Positions 8,701-18,100 are shown, counted from the first letter of the stretch. The stretch: 54,852 bases of DNA from Verrucomicrobiota bacterium (GCA_023430565.1 JAEZAD010000101.1:1-54852), one strand, 5' to 3'. The notes: generated from the sequence alone by a model not told the origin. Made by a program: numbers and translations.

Positions 8701-11094
8701 CTACGAGAGGAGGGATTTGAGGTCGGCGAGGGAGAGCTTGGCGGCGGCAGCGTCGCTGGCTTCGAAGACGTCGGCAAGGAGGGCGCGTTTTTCGTCCTGC
8801 AAGGCGAGGACTTTTTCTTCGACGGTGCCGCTGGCGATGAGCTTGTAGCTGGTGACGACGCGCGTCTGGCCGATGCGGTGGGCGCGGTCGGTGGCCTGGG
8901 CTTCGGCGGCGGGATTCCACCATGGGTCGAAATGCACGACGGTGTCGGCGGCGGTGAGATTGAGGCCGGTGCCGCCGGCTTTGAGCGAGATGAGAAAGAC
9001 GGGGATGTCGGGGGAGGATTGAAAACGGTCGACCTCGGCCTGACGGGCGCGGGGCGGGAGCGAGCCGTCGAGGTAGCAGTGGGGAATATCCTGGGCGGCG
9101 AGTTCTTCGCGGAGGAGGCCGAGGAGGGAGGTGAACTGGGAAAAGACGAGGAGGCGATGGCCGTCGTCGACGGCTTCGGCGAGGAGTTCGTTCAAGGCCT
9201 CGAGCTTCGCGCTCGAGGCGGAGATGGGAGATGGGAGTTGGGAGTTGGGAAGGAGGCGGGGGTCGCAGCAGATTTGGCGGAGGCGGAGGAGTTGGGTGAG
9301 GGCGGCGAAGCGGAGCTTGGCTTCGCTGGCGCCGGAGGCTTCGAGATCGAAGAGTTCGCGCTCGGTGCGCTGCTGGGTTTCGCGGTAAAGTGCGGCTTGG
9401 GCGGGGGCGAGCTCGCACCAGACGATTTGTTCGATGCGGGCGGGGAGTTCGGGTGCGACGGCGCGCTTGGTGCGGCGGAGGATATAAGGGGCGGTTTTGG
9501 CGCGGAGGCGTTCGTCGAACCACGCGCGGTCGGCGGCGGCGGTGCCGGCGGGGACTTGGTCGAGGTAGCCGGGGAGAAGGAATTCGAAGAGCGAGCGAAG
9601 GTCGTCGAGGGAGTTTTCGACGGGGGTGCCGGTGAGAAGGAAACGGCTGCGGGTGCGGAGGGAGCGGAGGGCGGCGGCGTTTTGGGAGCGGCGATTTTTG
9701 ATGTGTTGGGCTTCGTCGCCGATGATGCAGGTGAAAGTGATCGACGAGAAAAGCTCCCAGTCGCGCGAAAGAGTGCCGTAGGACGTGATGACGAGGTCGT
9801 GGGCGGAAAAATCCGCGGCGGAGGAAAGGCGACGGTCGCCGTGGTGGACGAAGACGCGGAGCTGCGGCGCGAATCGCGCGGACTCGCGACGCCAATTTTC
9901 GAGAAGGGAGGCGGGCGACACCACGAGGCTGGTGCCCCGTGGCGAGTGGAGAGTTGAGGGTTGAGAGTTGAGAGAGGTGAGGAGGGCGAGGGCTTGGAGG
10001 GTTTTGCCGAGGCCCATTTCGTCGGCGAGGATGCCGCCGAGTTCGTGGCGGTGAAGGTGGTGGAGCCAGGCGACACCGAGGCGCTGGTAGGGGCGAAGCT
10101 GCGACTCGAGCGCGGGCGGGAGCGGGGCGGGTGCGAGGCGGGAGAGGTTGCGGAGGGCTTCGCTGCGGGTGCGCCAGGTTTCGGGCGGTTGAAAACCGGG
10201 GGAGAGGTTTTCCAGGATTTCGTGAGCGTCGGCGAGACGGGCGGACGAAACACGGTGGGTGCGCCGGGTGGCGAGCGACGAGGACGGAGCGCCGTCGAGC
10301 GCGCTTTGTGCGGCGGCGAGTTGGGCGAGACGAGCGGGTTCGAGGAGAAAAACGCGACCGTCGGCTTCCAGGTAATGACTGCGCGAGTTGACGGCGGAGC
10401 GGACGGCTTCGTCGGGCGCGGCGCCGGCGCGGACGGCAAGGGTGACGTTGAACTCGCCGCCGGCTTCGGTGGCTTCGGCGACGATATCGGCGGGACGGAT
10501 ACGTGCGGTGTTGCGTTCGAAGTTGGACGTGAACTGGGCGCGAAATTCGTCGCGGAGACGCGGTCCGTGCTCGGCGAGGAAGTTGAGGGTTTTGTGGCGA
10601 TCGCGGAGCCACCACTTGCGGTTGGAAGGCTCGAGAATGAAGCCGTGGGTTTTGATGAGATCGAGGACGGCGGCGTAGGAGGGGTGTTCGCGGGAAGGGA
10701 GCGTGAGGGCGAGGAAGTGTTCGGAGCCGTCGACGACGAGTGGGGTCCCGCGCGACGCAGGCGCGGGCGTTTTGAGGCGGGGGTTTTGGGCTTGGGATTC
10801 CGAGGAAGTCGGAGGTTTTTCGGCGAGAAGGGCGGTGTGGCGGAAGGAGGTGGCGGTGTTGTTCTCGATGAAAATCGGTTGGGGGCCGGCGGCGGTGGCG
10901 AGGTCGCGGAGTTGGGCGCGGGTGAGTTGAAGGAATCGTGGGGGCGTCCCTGTGCCGCAGAGGCGCTGGAGGACGGCGAGAACGGGAAAGAGCTCGGGTG
11001 CGGGTGGGGCGGAAAGGTCGAGATCGACTTTGAGCGGAATGGCGTCACGCGTGGCAGCGGCGACGAGATTCGGCGGAAGGTGGAGACGAAGCAT
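8701..11094 (-). CDS. SNF2-family ATPase/helicase
   Basis: This 797-residue Swi2/Snf2 ATPase is predicted to translocate on double-stranded DNA and remodel protein-DNA complexes. Motifs in order: DEMGLGKT (358-365, Walker A), GDEAQHIKN (DEAQ box at 460-463), LLTGTPVENS (about 487-496), VFSQFT (about 650-655), KAGGTGLNLTAAD (705-717) and DRAHRIGQ (736-743). The 330-residue N-terminal part is divergent and no SWIM zinc finger is evident. Two loops consist of low-complexity sequence encoded by heptamer repeats (residues about 374-385 and 614-625). The gene begins 107 bases downstream of the TonB receptor gene. Transcription with that set is possible but unproven. Confidence 0.92.
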   Translation of the reverse strand: MLRLHLPPNLVAAATRDAIPLKVDLDLSAPPAPELFPVLAVLQRLCGTGTPPRFLQLTRAQLRDLATAAGPQPIFIENNTATSFRHTALLAEKPPTSSESQAQNPRLKTPAPASRGTPLVVDGSEHFLALTLPSREHPSYAAVLDLIKTHGFILEPSNRKWWLRDRHKTLNFLAEHGPRLRDEFRAQFTSNFERNTARIRPADIVAEATEAGGEFNVTLAVRAGAAPDEAVRSAVNSRSHYLEADGRVFLLEPARLAQLAAAQSALDGAPSSSLATRRTHRVSSARLADAHEILENLSPGFQPPETWRTRSEALRNLSRLAPAPLPPALESQLRPYQRLGVAWLHHLHRHELGGILADEMGLGKTLQALALLTSLNSQPSTLHSPRGTSLVVSPASLLENWRRESARFAPQLRVFVHHGDRRLSSAADFSAHDLVITSYGTLSRDWELFSSITFTCIIGDEAQHIKNRRSQNAAALRSLRTRSRFLLTGTPVENSLDDLRSLFEFLLPGYLDQVPAGTAAADRAWFDERLRAKTAPYILRRTKRAVAPELPARIEQIVWCELAPAQAALYRETQQRTERELFDLEASGASEAKLRFAALTQLLRLRQICCDPRLLPNSQLPSPISASSAKLEALNELLAEAVDDGHRLLVFSQFTSLLGLLREELAAQDIPHCYLDGSLPPRARQAEVDRFQSSPDIPVFLISLKAGGTGLNLTAADTVVHFDPWWNPAAEAQATDRAHRIGQTRVVTSYKLIASGTVEEKVLALQDEKRALLADVFEASDAAAAKLSLADLKSLLS
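9220..9254. repeat. In-frame heptamer repeat inside the SNF2 gene
   Basis: The plus strand reads GGAGATG twice, then GGAGTTG twice, then a degenerate unit. It encodes the loop LLPNSQLPSPIS (about residues 614-625) between the conserved CCDPRLL and AKLEALNELL blocks, where related proteins usually have a short linker. Confidence 0.7.
9944..9978. repeat. Second in-frame heptamer repeat inside the SNF2 gene
   Basis: Units GAGTGGA, GAGTTGA, GGGTTGA and GAGTTGA plus a degenerate copy lie in tandem. They encode SLNSQPSTLHSP (about residues 374-385) between the Walker A helix and motif Ia (TSLVVSPASLL). They resemble the array at 9220-9254 in unit length and G/A/T composition. Confidence 0.7.
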
Positions 11095-11201
11095 GCGCGG
11101 AAAGAGATGGGATGCTTCGCGGCCGGGGCGAATCGCAATGAGAAAATCCCGGTGTTCTGCGTCGCGCGCAAGAAACGCTCACGCCTCTCGCCAGGCGTGG
11201 A

Positions 11202-13670
11202 TCAGAATTTCCAGGTGATGGAGGCTTTCACGTTGGTGCTGGCGCCGGGGATGATGATGCTTTGATTGCGCACGGCGGCGTCGTAGGCGACGGCGCCGAG
11301 ATTTTCGATGTTGAGGCCGTAACGAAACGGACCGCGATCGTAGGTGATGGCGACGTCGGTGGTGGTGTAGGGATCGAGCCAGCCGTAGACGCGGGCGTTG
11401 GTGTTGTCGGTGATCGCGCGACGCGAGAGATGGCTGAGGCCGATGCCGGTGGAGAAGCCCTTCAGCGGGCCGTCGGTGACCTTGTAGCGAAACCAGAGGC
11501 CCCAGATCTCGTCGGCGACGTTGTTAACCGGATTGAAGGTGACGGGGGCGGCGGAGTGGGCCTGCGAGCGCGCGCGGGCTTGGAGGTTCGCGTAGGTGGC
11601 GATGAGATCGATGTTCTTGGTGGCTTCCCAGGTGATGTCGGCGTCCCAGCCCTCGGACGTCTGGCCGGGGACGAGAATGAAGCTGGGTGGCGTGGTCTGC
11701 GGGAAAGAGAGGACGGGGACGTTTTCCTGTTTGATGTCGAAGTAGGCGATGCTCATGGCGAGCCGGCCGCCGAGGAGATCGGTTTTCAGACCGATTTCGC
11801 TTTGTTCGCCGATCTGGCTGGGGAGGACCTGGCCTTGGGCGGTGAAGTTGGGCGCAAAGTTTTCGTTGAATCCGGCGAAGATTGAAACCTCGGAGGTGAC
11901 TTTGAAGACGGCGCCGTATTGGCGGAGGTTTTCGGTGACTGAGAGCCGGGGCGAGGCGGTGGCGGTGAGAACGTTGCGCGACGACGTGCGGGCGGTGATG
12001 CGGGAGAGGCCGGCGGAGAGGAGAAACCGCCCATCGGCGAAGGTGAAGGTGTCGAGCGCGAAGGCTTTTAGCTGGCGGTGGTCGGTGCGGGTCTGGTTGG
12101 CCGGCGTGGCGGTGTTCGCGACGACGCCGGCGGCGTAGCGGTGCGTGTAGGGGTCGATGGGCGCGCTGGTGCCCGAAAAGCTCGCGACGATATCGGGGGC
12201 GTCGGCCCATTCGCCGCCGATCAGCAGGCGGTGGCGGATCGGGCCGGTGTCGAAATTGGCGACCAAGTCGGCCTGGATTTGCCGGCGGTGGTGTTCGCGA
12301 TCCTGCGCGGTGGTGCTGCGGCTGACGAGGGCGCCGCGGGCGAAGTCGGGCGGGATGGAGTGACCGTTGAGAGATTCGATCCGAGCGGCGTTGTTGTAGT
12401 TGGCGAAGCCGGCGAGGCGCAGAGCCAACGCGTCGTTGAGGCGGTTGGTGTATTCGAGAAAGACGCGATGAACGATGTCCTTGCGCCAGTTGCGCGGGGC
12501 GCGCTCGGCGAAATGGGCGCGGGGGTGGAGGTCGAGCCGGCGGCCGGTGCGCTCGTCGAAGGGCACGCCGTTGTAGGAGGAAAAACGATACAGGAGGTGG
12601 TTGTATTTGAGGGTGACGCGGGAGTTTTCGTTGAACTCGTAGGCGATCGACGGCGCGACGATCAGGCGGTGCGAGAACGTCTCGTCGTAATACCCGTCCG
12701 AATACTGACCGGCGAGGACCAGGCGGTAGAGAAGCTTGCCGTCCGGCGAAACGGGGCCGCCGAGGTCGAACTCGGCGCGGTGTCCGTCCCAACGACCGGT
12801 CTGAACCTTCACGGAGCGGAGGTCGTAGGAAACGGGGCCCTTGATGACCTTGTTGATGACGCCGCCGACGGGGCCGTTGGCGACGAAGATGGCGGAGGGG
12901 CCCTTGATGATTTCGAGGCGCTCGATGATGGCGGTGTCGGTGTTGGAGTCGGTCTTGCCGCGAAAGCCGTCCACGAAATCGCCGATGTCGGCGGGGCTGT
13001 TGAAGCCGCGCAGGGTGAAGCGGTCGTCGGCGAAGTTGATGTTTCCGGCCTGGCCACCGCCGACGTATTTCAGGGTGTCGACGACGAGGGAGGGATTGAG
13101 GTCGTCGATGAGGGCGCGGTTGATGACTTTGACGGATTGCGGGAGGTCGAGGATTTCGACGCCGGTGCGCGTGGTGGAGAGGGCCTGTTTGCCGACGTAG
13201 CTGACGTCGCGACCGGACTCGACGGTGAAGGAAGGCAGGCGGATGATGCTGCCGTCGGCGGGGAGAGTTTCGGCAGGGGTGTGGCGGGGCGACGATGTGG
13301 CCGGCCGCGCGGGTGCGGACTGACCGGAGGGCGTGCGATTGATGACGAAGGCGTGGGTGCGCTCGTCCTGCACGGCGTAGAGGACGGTGCCGGCGAGCAT
13401 GCGGTCGAGCGCGGCGCGGGCTTCGAACTCGCCGCGAACGGGGAGGGTGGTGACGTGGCGGACGTTGTTGACGAGGTAGACGACTTGTTCGCCGGACTGC
13501 TCGATGAATCGAGGGAGCGTGGCGGTGGCGTCGCCGCGCGGGAGGTCGAAGCGTTTAGGGGCGGCCACCACCGTGCACGCGCCGACCAGGAATGCGGTCG
13601 TTGCCGCGAGCCGATGGAAGGCGGCGAACCGGCTGGGTCGACATCGAGGCGGACGGCGTGGGGGTGTCAT
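11202..13670 (-). CDS. TonB-dependent siderophore-type receptor with STN signalling domain
   Basis: Starting at the ATG at 13670 (MTPPRRPPRCRPS) the protein has 822 residues; a GTG at 13739 would add 23. A signal peptide ends near VVAAPKRF. An STN/secretin domain follows (FDLPRGDATATLPRFIEQSG to FVINR), the module that contacts a FecR-type regulator. The plug contains DLPQSVKVINRALIDD and LRGFN, typical of siderophore receptors, and the chain ends in an aromatic residue (ITWKF) as outer-membrane barrels do. With the FecR and sigma genes directly upstream it completes a three-part surface-signalling system. The transported ligand, probably a ferric chelate, is inferred from the family only. 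Confidence 0.9.
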   Translation of the reverse strand: MTPPRRPPRCRPSRFAAFHRLAATTAFLVGACTVVAAPKRFDLPRGDATATLPRFIEQSGEQVVYLVNNVRHVTTLPVRGEFEARAALDRMLAGTVLYAVQDERTHAFVINRTPSGQSAPARPATSSPRHTPAETLPADGSIIRLPSFTVESGRDVSYVGKQALSTTRTGVEILDLPQSVKVINRALIDDLNPSLVVDTLKYVGGGQAGNINFADDRFTLRGFNSPADIGDFVDGFRGKTDSNTDTAIIERLEIIKGPSAIFVANGPVGGVINKVIKGPVSYDLRSVKVQTGRWDGHRAEFDLGGPVSPDGKLLYRLVLAGQYSDGYYDETFSHRLIVAPSIAYEFNENSRVTLKYNHLLYRFSSYNGVPFDERTGRRLDLHPRAHFAERAPRNWRKDIVHRVFLEYTNRLNDALALRLAGFANYNNAARIESLNGHSIPPDFARGALVSRSTTAQDREHHRRQIQADLVANFDTGPIRHRLLIGGEWADAPDIVASFSGTSAPIDPYTHRYAAGVVANTATPANQTRTDHRQLKAFALDTFTFADGRFLLSAGLSRITARTSSRNVLTATASPRLSVTENLRQYGAVFKVTSEVSIFAGFNENFAPNFTAQGQVLPSQIGEQSEIGLKTDLLGGRLAMSIAYFDIKQENVPVLSFPQTTPPSFILVPGQTSEGWDADITWEATKNIDLIATYANLQARARSQAHSAAPVTFNPVNNVADEIWGLWFRYKVTDGPLKGFSTGIGLSHLSRRAITDNTNARVYGWLDPYTTTDVAITYDRGPFRYGLNIENLGAVAYDAAVRNQSIIIPGASTNVKASITWKF

Positions 13671-13782
13671 GAACGACCGAAAGGAACGCGGAGAGAGGAG
13701 GTTTCCTCGTCGAGCAAAATGGCAACGGCGATCATGCACGCCAAAAATCTCGGCTGGACTCGCCCCGGGCGTGGACGGACGT

Positions 13783-14823
13783 CTAGCGAGCTTTGCGCAG
13801 GACGAACCGGTCGCCGACGAGTTCGAAAGAGATGTCGCCGGAACTCGCGAGCAGGCGCACGAAGGCCTCGACGTTGTCGGCGCGGAAGCTGCCGCCCACG
13901 GGGAGATCGGCGAGGGAAGGGTCGGCGAGGGAGATCTGCGTGCGGTTGCGCCGGTTGAATTGGGCGATCACTTCGGAGAGGGGCGTCTCGACGAAGACGA
14001 GTCGCGGGCCCTGCCAGGAAAGCGCTTCACGGACGCCGGCCGCGTCGATGGGTTCGAGATTGGACGGGGCGGTCGTGTCGTGCGGCACCATGGCGCGCCA
14101 TCCGGCGGCGACGAGCGAGGGGGGCGTCGAAGCGCGGTCGGCGAGGCGAGCGTCGGGAGAGGCGCGGTCGAGTTGGACGACGCCTTCGGTGACGAGCACC
14201 TCGACTTCGGAATGGCCGACGCGGATATCGAAGGCCGTGCCGACTGCGCGCACAGCGACCGACGCCGTGGTGACGACGAAGGGGCGGGCTTTGTTTTTGG
14301 CGACGGTGAAGTGGGCCTGCCCGCGAAGGAGGTGGAGACGGCGCTCGGCGTCAGTGAAATCGACGCGGACCTCCGTGTGGTCGTTGAGTTGAAGGACTGA
14401 ACCGTCGGAGAGGGTGACTCGTTCATAGCCGCCCACGGTGGTTGAATAGAGTTCGGTGGTCGGCGCGGGGGGAGCGGCGACGCGTGACCACTGCCAGGCG
14501 CCGAGCGCGAGAAACGCGACGGCGGCGGCGGCGAGAAGGGGACGCAGGAAAGGCGTGGGACGGGCGAATCTCCTCGGCGCGAGAATATCGCGATCGGGGT
14601 GGGCGCGCGCGGTGGGGCGGTAATTGCGGAGCTGGAGAAGGGCGGACCAGGCGGCTTCGAGCCGGGCAACGGCGGCGGCGTGTCGCGGATTGGCGGCGCG
14701 CCAGCGGTCGAACTCGCGCTGTTCGGCGTCCGTCAGGCCTGCGTCCCGCTGGGCGAGCCAGGCGGCGGCGCGAGCCTCGATGGCGTCGTCGTCGGAGGGG
14801 CGCTTACGAGGGAAGGTTTTCAC
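13783..14823 (-). CDS. FecR-type anti-sigma/signal transducer
   Basis: This 346-residue inner-membrane regulator starts with an ATG that overlaps the sigma-factor stop by four bases. An N-terminal cytoplasmic helical region (about 13-60, AWLAQRDAGLTDAEQREFDR) fits the DUF4880 sigma-binding part. One membrane helix lies around 93-112, followed by a periplasmic FecR domain (YERVTLSDGSVLQLNDHTEV onward) and a C-terminal STN-like region (VFVETPLSEVIAQFNRR...) that would meet the receptor's STN domain. It probably holds the sigma factor inactive and activates it when the receptor is occupied. The receptor gene follows, with its ATG 112 bases downstream. Confidence 0.92.
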   Translation of the reverse strand: MKTFPRKRPSDDDAIEARAAAWLAQRDAGLTDAEQREFDRWRAANPRHAAAVARLEAAWSALLQLRNYRPTARAHPDRDILAPRRFARPTPFLRPLLAAAAVAFLALGAWQWSRVAAPPAPTTELYSTTVGGYERVTLSDGSVLQLNDHTEVRVDFTDAERRLHLLRGQAHFTVAKNKARPFVVTTASVAVRAVGTAFDIRVGHSEVEVLVTEGVVQLDRASPDARLADRASTPPSLVAAGWRAMVPHDTTAPSNLEPIDAAGVREALSWQGPRLVFVETPLSEVIAQFNRRNRTQISLADPSLADLPVGGSFRADNVEAFVRLLASSGDISFELVGDRFVLRKAR

Positions 14824-15374
14824 GGGACAGGATCCTGCGGGACGGGCGGGAGCAGGCCGCGTTCCTGGAAGAACGCGACGCAGCGGCGCATGCCTTTGGC
14901 GAGCTGGGCTTTGACCGTGTGTTCGGAAATACGGAGGTCGGCGGCGATTTCTTTGTGAGAAAGTCCATAGAGCAGGCGGAGCGTCAGCACCTGCCGGCAG
15001 CGGTCGGGCAGGGTGCGAACGGCTTGGGCGAGCAGTTCGAGCTCCTGTTGTTTGTTGACCGTGTCGGCGGCGCTGGGGCCCTCCTCTATGACGGACAGAG
15101 CGGAGAGATCGCCTACGGAGTCGATCGAGACGATTTTGCGCCGGCGGAAAAGATCGAGAGCGGCGTTGCGAGCCGTGGCGAACAGGAATGCTTTGGCGTA
15201 GGTGACGCGACCTGCCTGCTTCGCGCGAATGAGGCGGGCGTAGGATTCCTGAATCAGATCATCGACATCGCGCAGTCCCGGGAAAAGGCCGCGCAAATAG
15301 GCGCGCAACGAAGGCTCGTGGGGATGAACCTCTTGGGCAAACCAGCGGGTATGCTCGGAGTCGGGGGGGCTCAC
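14820..15374 (-). CDS. ECF RNA polymerase sigma factor, FecI-like
   Basis: This sigma-70 region 2 and region 4 protein has 184 residues if started at the GTG at 15374; a TTG at 15470 would add 32 unconserved residues. Region 2 includes DVDDLIQESYARL and the core-binding AFLFATARNAALDLFRRR; region 4 includes LPDRCRQVLTLRLLYGLSHKEIAADLRISEHTVKAQLAKG, a helix-turn-helix for the -35 element. No Shine-Dalgarno sequence decides between the two starts. Its stop overlaps the fecR-like start, so the two are translationally coupled. It should direct transcription of the downstream receptor gene in response to the extracellular ligand. Confidence 0.9.
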   Translation of the reverse strand: MSPPDSEHTRWFAQEVHPHEPSLRAYLRGLFPGLRDVDDLIQESYARLIRAKQAGRVTYAKAFLFATARNAALDLFRRRKIVSIDSVGDLSALSVIEEGPSAADTVNKQQELELLAQAVRTLPDRCRQVLTLRLLYGLSHKEIAADLRISEHTVKAQLAKGMRRCVAFFQERGLLPPVPQDPVP

Positions 15375-15553
15375 GAAAGGGCGGGGGTGGTGCGGGCACA
15401 GGAATCGGGAAGAAAGTGGTGAGGGGCGAGCCAATTGTCGGGAGCTGTCTGACTGTCGTGCGATTCGCAATCACCCCGGGGTTCCCCTGATTTCACAGGA
15501 AAAGTTGATGGCGGATTTGAACCCGCGGCGGGGTCCTCCGGTCAGGGGAGGCC

Positions 15554-16027
15554 GTGAAAACCCGGTCCAGACTCTTCTCCACTGTCCGCCTGCTGACGCT
15601 GGCGGGCGTCGCTGTGTTGGCGGTTCGGATACTGCCGGGAACGTTGCGGGCGTCGACTCGCGCGGAAACGCTCGAAGCGATCCGCGCGGTGGAGAATCCC
15701 CGCAACACGAAGCGGCCGGGAAAATACGGCGAGCTCGGGGCGTATCAGTTTCGCCGTGACACGTGGCGGATGCACACGGATCAACCGTTCGAACGGGCGG
15801 TGGAGCGCGAGGTGGCAGAGCAGGTGGCGCTGAAACACTACGAGTGGGTGCGGCGGGGGTTGGTGCGCAATGGCGTGCCGGCGACCCCCTACAACATCGC
15901 GCTGGCCTGGAACAGCGGGTTGAGCTCGGTGGTGCGCGGGCGGGCGTCGGCGTCGGCGCACAATTACGCGGAGCGCGTGAACAATCTCGTGACTGAGCGC
16001 ATGACGCGGGTCGCAGCGGCGCGTTGA
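15554..16027 (+). CDS. Exported lysozyme/transglycosylase-like protein
   Basis: A GTG start preceded by AGGGGAGG (15544-15551), one of the few strong ribosome sites in the window, gives 157 residues. An N-terminal hydrophobic segment (LLTLAGVAVLAVRILPGTLRA) is a signal peptide or anchor. The stretch AIRAVENPRNTKRPGKYGEL followed by GAYQFRRDTW has the Glu and GxYQ pattern of lysozyme-like glycosidases, and PYNIALAWNSGL matches the later NxAxAWNxG-like region. It may cut or sense peptidoglycan. It is divergent from the sigma-factor gene and 93 bases upstream of the cyclase gene. The family call rests on motifs only. Confidence 0.65.
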   Translation: MKTRSRLFSTVRLLTLAGVAVLAVRILPGTLRASTRAETLEAIRAVENPRNTKRPGKYGELGAYQFRRDTWRMHTDQPFERAVEREVAEQVALKHYEWVRRGLVRNGVPATPYNIALAWNSGLSSVVRGRASASAHNYAERVNNLVTERMTRVAAAR

Positions 16028-16120
16028 GACGAAAGCGTCGAGCGCCCGGGAGGGGCGAGGGGGAGGCAGGTCGGGAAAGCGCTTGGTTGTTGGCGTAGAA
16101 TCGCCAACTTGGCGCCGAGG

Positions 16121-18097
16121 ATGAAGAGTCCAGCGCTTCGGTCCCTTTCGCGTTTCCGCGGGTTGCCTCTGCTTTGCTTCGGCGTGGCGTGGGTGGTCGG
16201 CAACCTGTCGTTGGTGGAAAGACTCGGGTGGATGACCTTGGATTGGCGGACGAATCTCAGAGTTCATTACCAAGGCTCGCCCGATCCGCGCATCAGTGTG
16301 ATCCTGTTCGAGGACAACACCGAATTGAATCTTACGCCGTGGCCGCCCGATCGGGCGGTGCATGCGGACATGATCAAGCTCCTCTCGCTCGCGGGGCCGT
16401 CCGTGGTCACCTGGGACGTCATTTTCGACGCGTCCCGCGAGGGGGACGGGGACGCCGAGATGGGGCGCGCCGCGGCGCTCGCCCAGAAGATGGGGGTCAA
16501 GGTGATCACCGGAAGTGTGACCGCTCCAGACCCGAGCGAGGGTGACGACGCCGTGCGCGGTCCGACCCGGCCGCTGACACGGGTGGCGGGGGACATTGCA
16601 AAACTGGCAGGCGATGCGCATGCGCTGATGCCTTTTCCTGCGCTGCGCAGGGAGAGTTTGTATGGTTTCGTGGATACGCCGCCGGGCGAGGATGGGATCA
16701 GGCGCGAGATACCGCTGGTCGTGCGCGTCGGGGATGCGGTGTATGCGTCGTTGTCGCTCCAGACGCTGATGGCGTATTTCGACGTTCCCGCGGAGGCGGT
16801 CCGCGTGAATCTGGGGGAGGCGGTTTATCTCTCCACGCCGAAGCACGGAGAGCTGCGACTGCCGGTTTCGGCGGCGGGGCGTTTTCTGCTGAATTACCGT
16901 TACGATCAGAACGCGAGCGGGCTGGATTTTGGAGCGATGAATTATTTCGGGGCGCTGGTGAAATTGCACGAGCGCTTCGTCGAAAATACCGGCGCGCCCG
17001 CCATGCCACCGCTCGGGGGTGGAATCGTCTTCATCGGTCAAACGGTGACCGGCAAAGCCGACGCGGGGCCGACGCCGCGCAGCCCGGTTTCACCGCTGGT
17101 GCTGGTCCACGCCAACCTCGTCAACAACGTGTTGGCCGGCGACTATGCGCGGCGGGCGCCGTCGTGGATGGTTTTTCTTGGGGCCGTGCTGCTGGGCTAT
17201 GGCAGCGTGTTGGTGGGGGAGCGGAGGCCGGTGTGGACGATGGCCGCTTTCGGCGTGCTCACCGTGGCGTGTTACGTGACGGCGGCGTTCGCGGCGTGGA
17301 TCAAATGGAGTCTTTGGCTGCCGTTGGTGTGGCCGGTATTGGGCTTTGTGGCCTTGGAGTTTATCGTGATCGGCAGCCGTGTTCTGCGCGAGCAGCAGGC
17401 TCGCGAGCAGGTGAAGCAGATGTTCGGGTCGTATCTTTCGCCCGAGTTGCTGACGAGGATGATGAAAGACGGGCGCAACATCGCAGCGGTGAGCAGCGAG
17501 CGGCGGGCCGTGACGATCCTTTTTTCAGACCTGCGGGATTTCACTCGCCTGACGGAAACGTTGAAGGACGACGCTTTGATTGCGCAGCTCAACGAATATC
17601 TCGCCGCAATGGTGGAGTGCATTCACCGCGAAGGGGGCACGTTGCATAAATTCATCGGCGATGCCGTAATGGCGGTCTGGGGTGATTTCGAGAGTGCAGG
17701 GGTGGCAGATGACGCGAGAAGAGCGGCACGCACGGCGCTGGCGATGCAGGCAACCTTGGAGCGATTGAATGGAAAGTGGCTTCCAGCCGGACAGCCGGCG
17801 TTCCGCATGGGCGTCGGCATCAACCACGGGGTCGTGCTTATCGGGAACATCGGGTCGCCGCGCCGGATGGAATTTACCGCGATCGGAGATGCAGTGAACC
17901 TGGCTTCACGCCTGGAGAGCCTGAACAAGGAGTTGCAGACCAAGATACTTGTGGGCGGTAGCATGCGGGAGTTGCTGGGCGCTGCGTTTCAGTTGCGGTC
18001 GTGCGGCTCCGTGTCGGCCAAAGGCAAGGCGCTGCCGGTAGAGGTTTACGAGTTGCTCGGCTGCTCGATCGACGGGGTGAAACATTGGTCAAATTAG
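16121..18097 (+). CDS. CHASE2-domain class III adenylate cyclase
   Basis: This is a predicted membrane receptor making cAMP, 658 residues from the ATG at 16121 (a TTG at 16109 would add four). A membrane segment near the N-terminus is followed by a CHASE2 extracytoplasmic sensor domain (WMTLDWRTNLR, then the GGGIVFIGQTV end motif), three membrane helices (about 345-440) and the catalytic domain. Catalytic signs: VTILFSDLRDFTRL with the first metal Asp, HKFIGDAVMAVWG with the second Asp and the purine-reading Lys, and GVGINHGVVLIGNIGS plus EFTAIGDAVNLASRLE with the transition-state Asn and Arg. The Lys/Thr pair favours ATP over GTP. An exported FecR-domain gene follows after 80 bases. Confidence 0.92.
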   Translation: MKSPALRSLSRFRGLPLLCFGVAWVVGNLSLVERLGWMTLDWRTNLRVHYQGSPDPRISVILFEDNTELNLTPWPPDRAVHADMIKLLSLAGPSVVTWDVIFDASREGDGDAEMGRAAALAQKMGVKVITGSVTAPDPSEGDDAVRGPTRPLTRVAGDIAKLAGDAHALMPFPALRRESLYGFVDTPPGEDGIRREIPLVVRVGDAVYASLSLQTLMAYFDVPAEAVRVNLGEAVYLSTPKHGELRLPVSAAGRFLLNYRYDQNASGLDFGAMNYFGALVKLHERFVENTGAPAMPPLGGGIVFIGQTVTGKADAGPTPRSPVSPLVLVHANLVNNVLAGDYARRAPSWMVFLGAVLLGYGSVLVGERRPVWTMAAFGVLTVACYVTAAFAAWIKWSLWLPLVWPVLGFVALEFIVIGSRVLREQQAREQVKQMFGSYLSPELLTRMMKDGRNIAAVSSERRAVTILFSDLRDFTRLTETLKDDALIAQLNEYLAAMVECIHREGGTLHKFIGDAVMAVWGDFESAGVADDARRAARTALAMQATLERLNGKWLPAGQPAFRMGVGINHGVVLIGNIGSPRRMEFTAIGDAVNLASRLESLNKELQTKILVGGSMRELLGAAFQLRSCGSVSAKGKALPVEVYELLGCSIDGVKHWSN

Positions 18098-18100
18098 GCA

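Noticed and set aside
7267..9957. Long plus-strand open frame across the oxidoreductase and SNF2 genes
   Set aside because: The translation is Gly/Ala/Glu/Val-rich and featureless, and it lies opposite two genes with unmistakable motifs.
15509..15531. T-arm-like sequence (minus strand GGGTTCAAATCC) suggesting a tRNA or tmRNA fragment
   Set aside because: The T stem does not pair over five bases, and no acceptor, D or anticodon arms are found nearby.
16028..16120. Possible small gene between the lysozyme-like and cyclase genes
   Set aside because: No open frame with a plausible start is seen; it appears to be an ordinary spacer.
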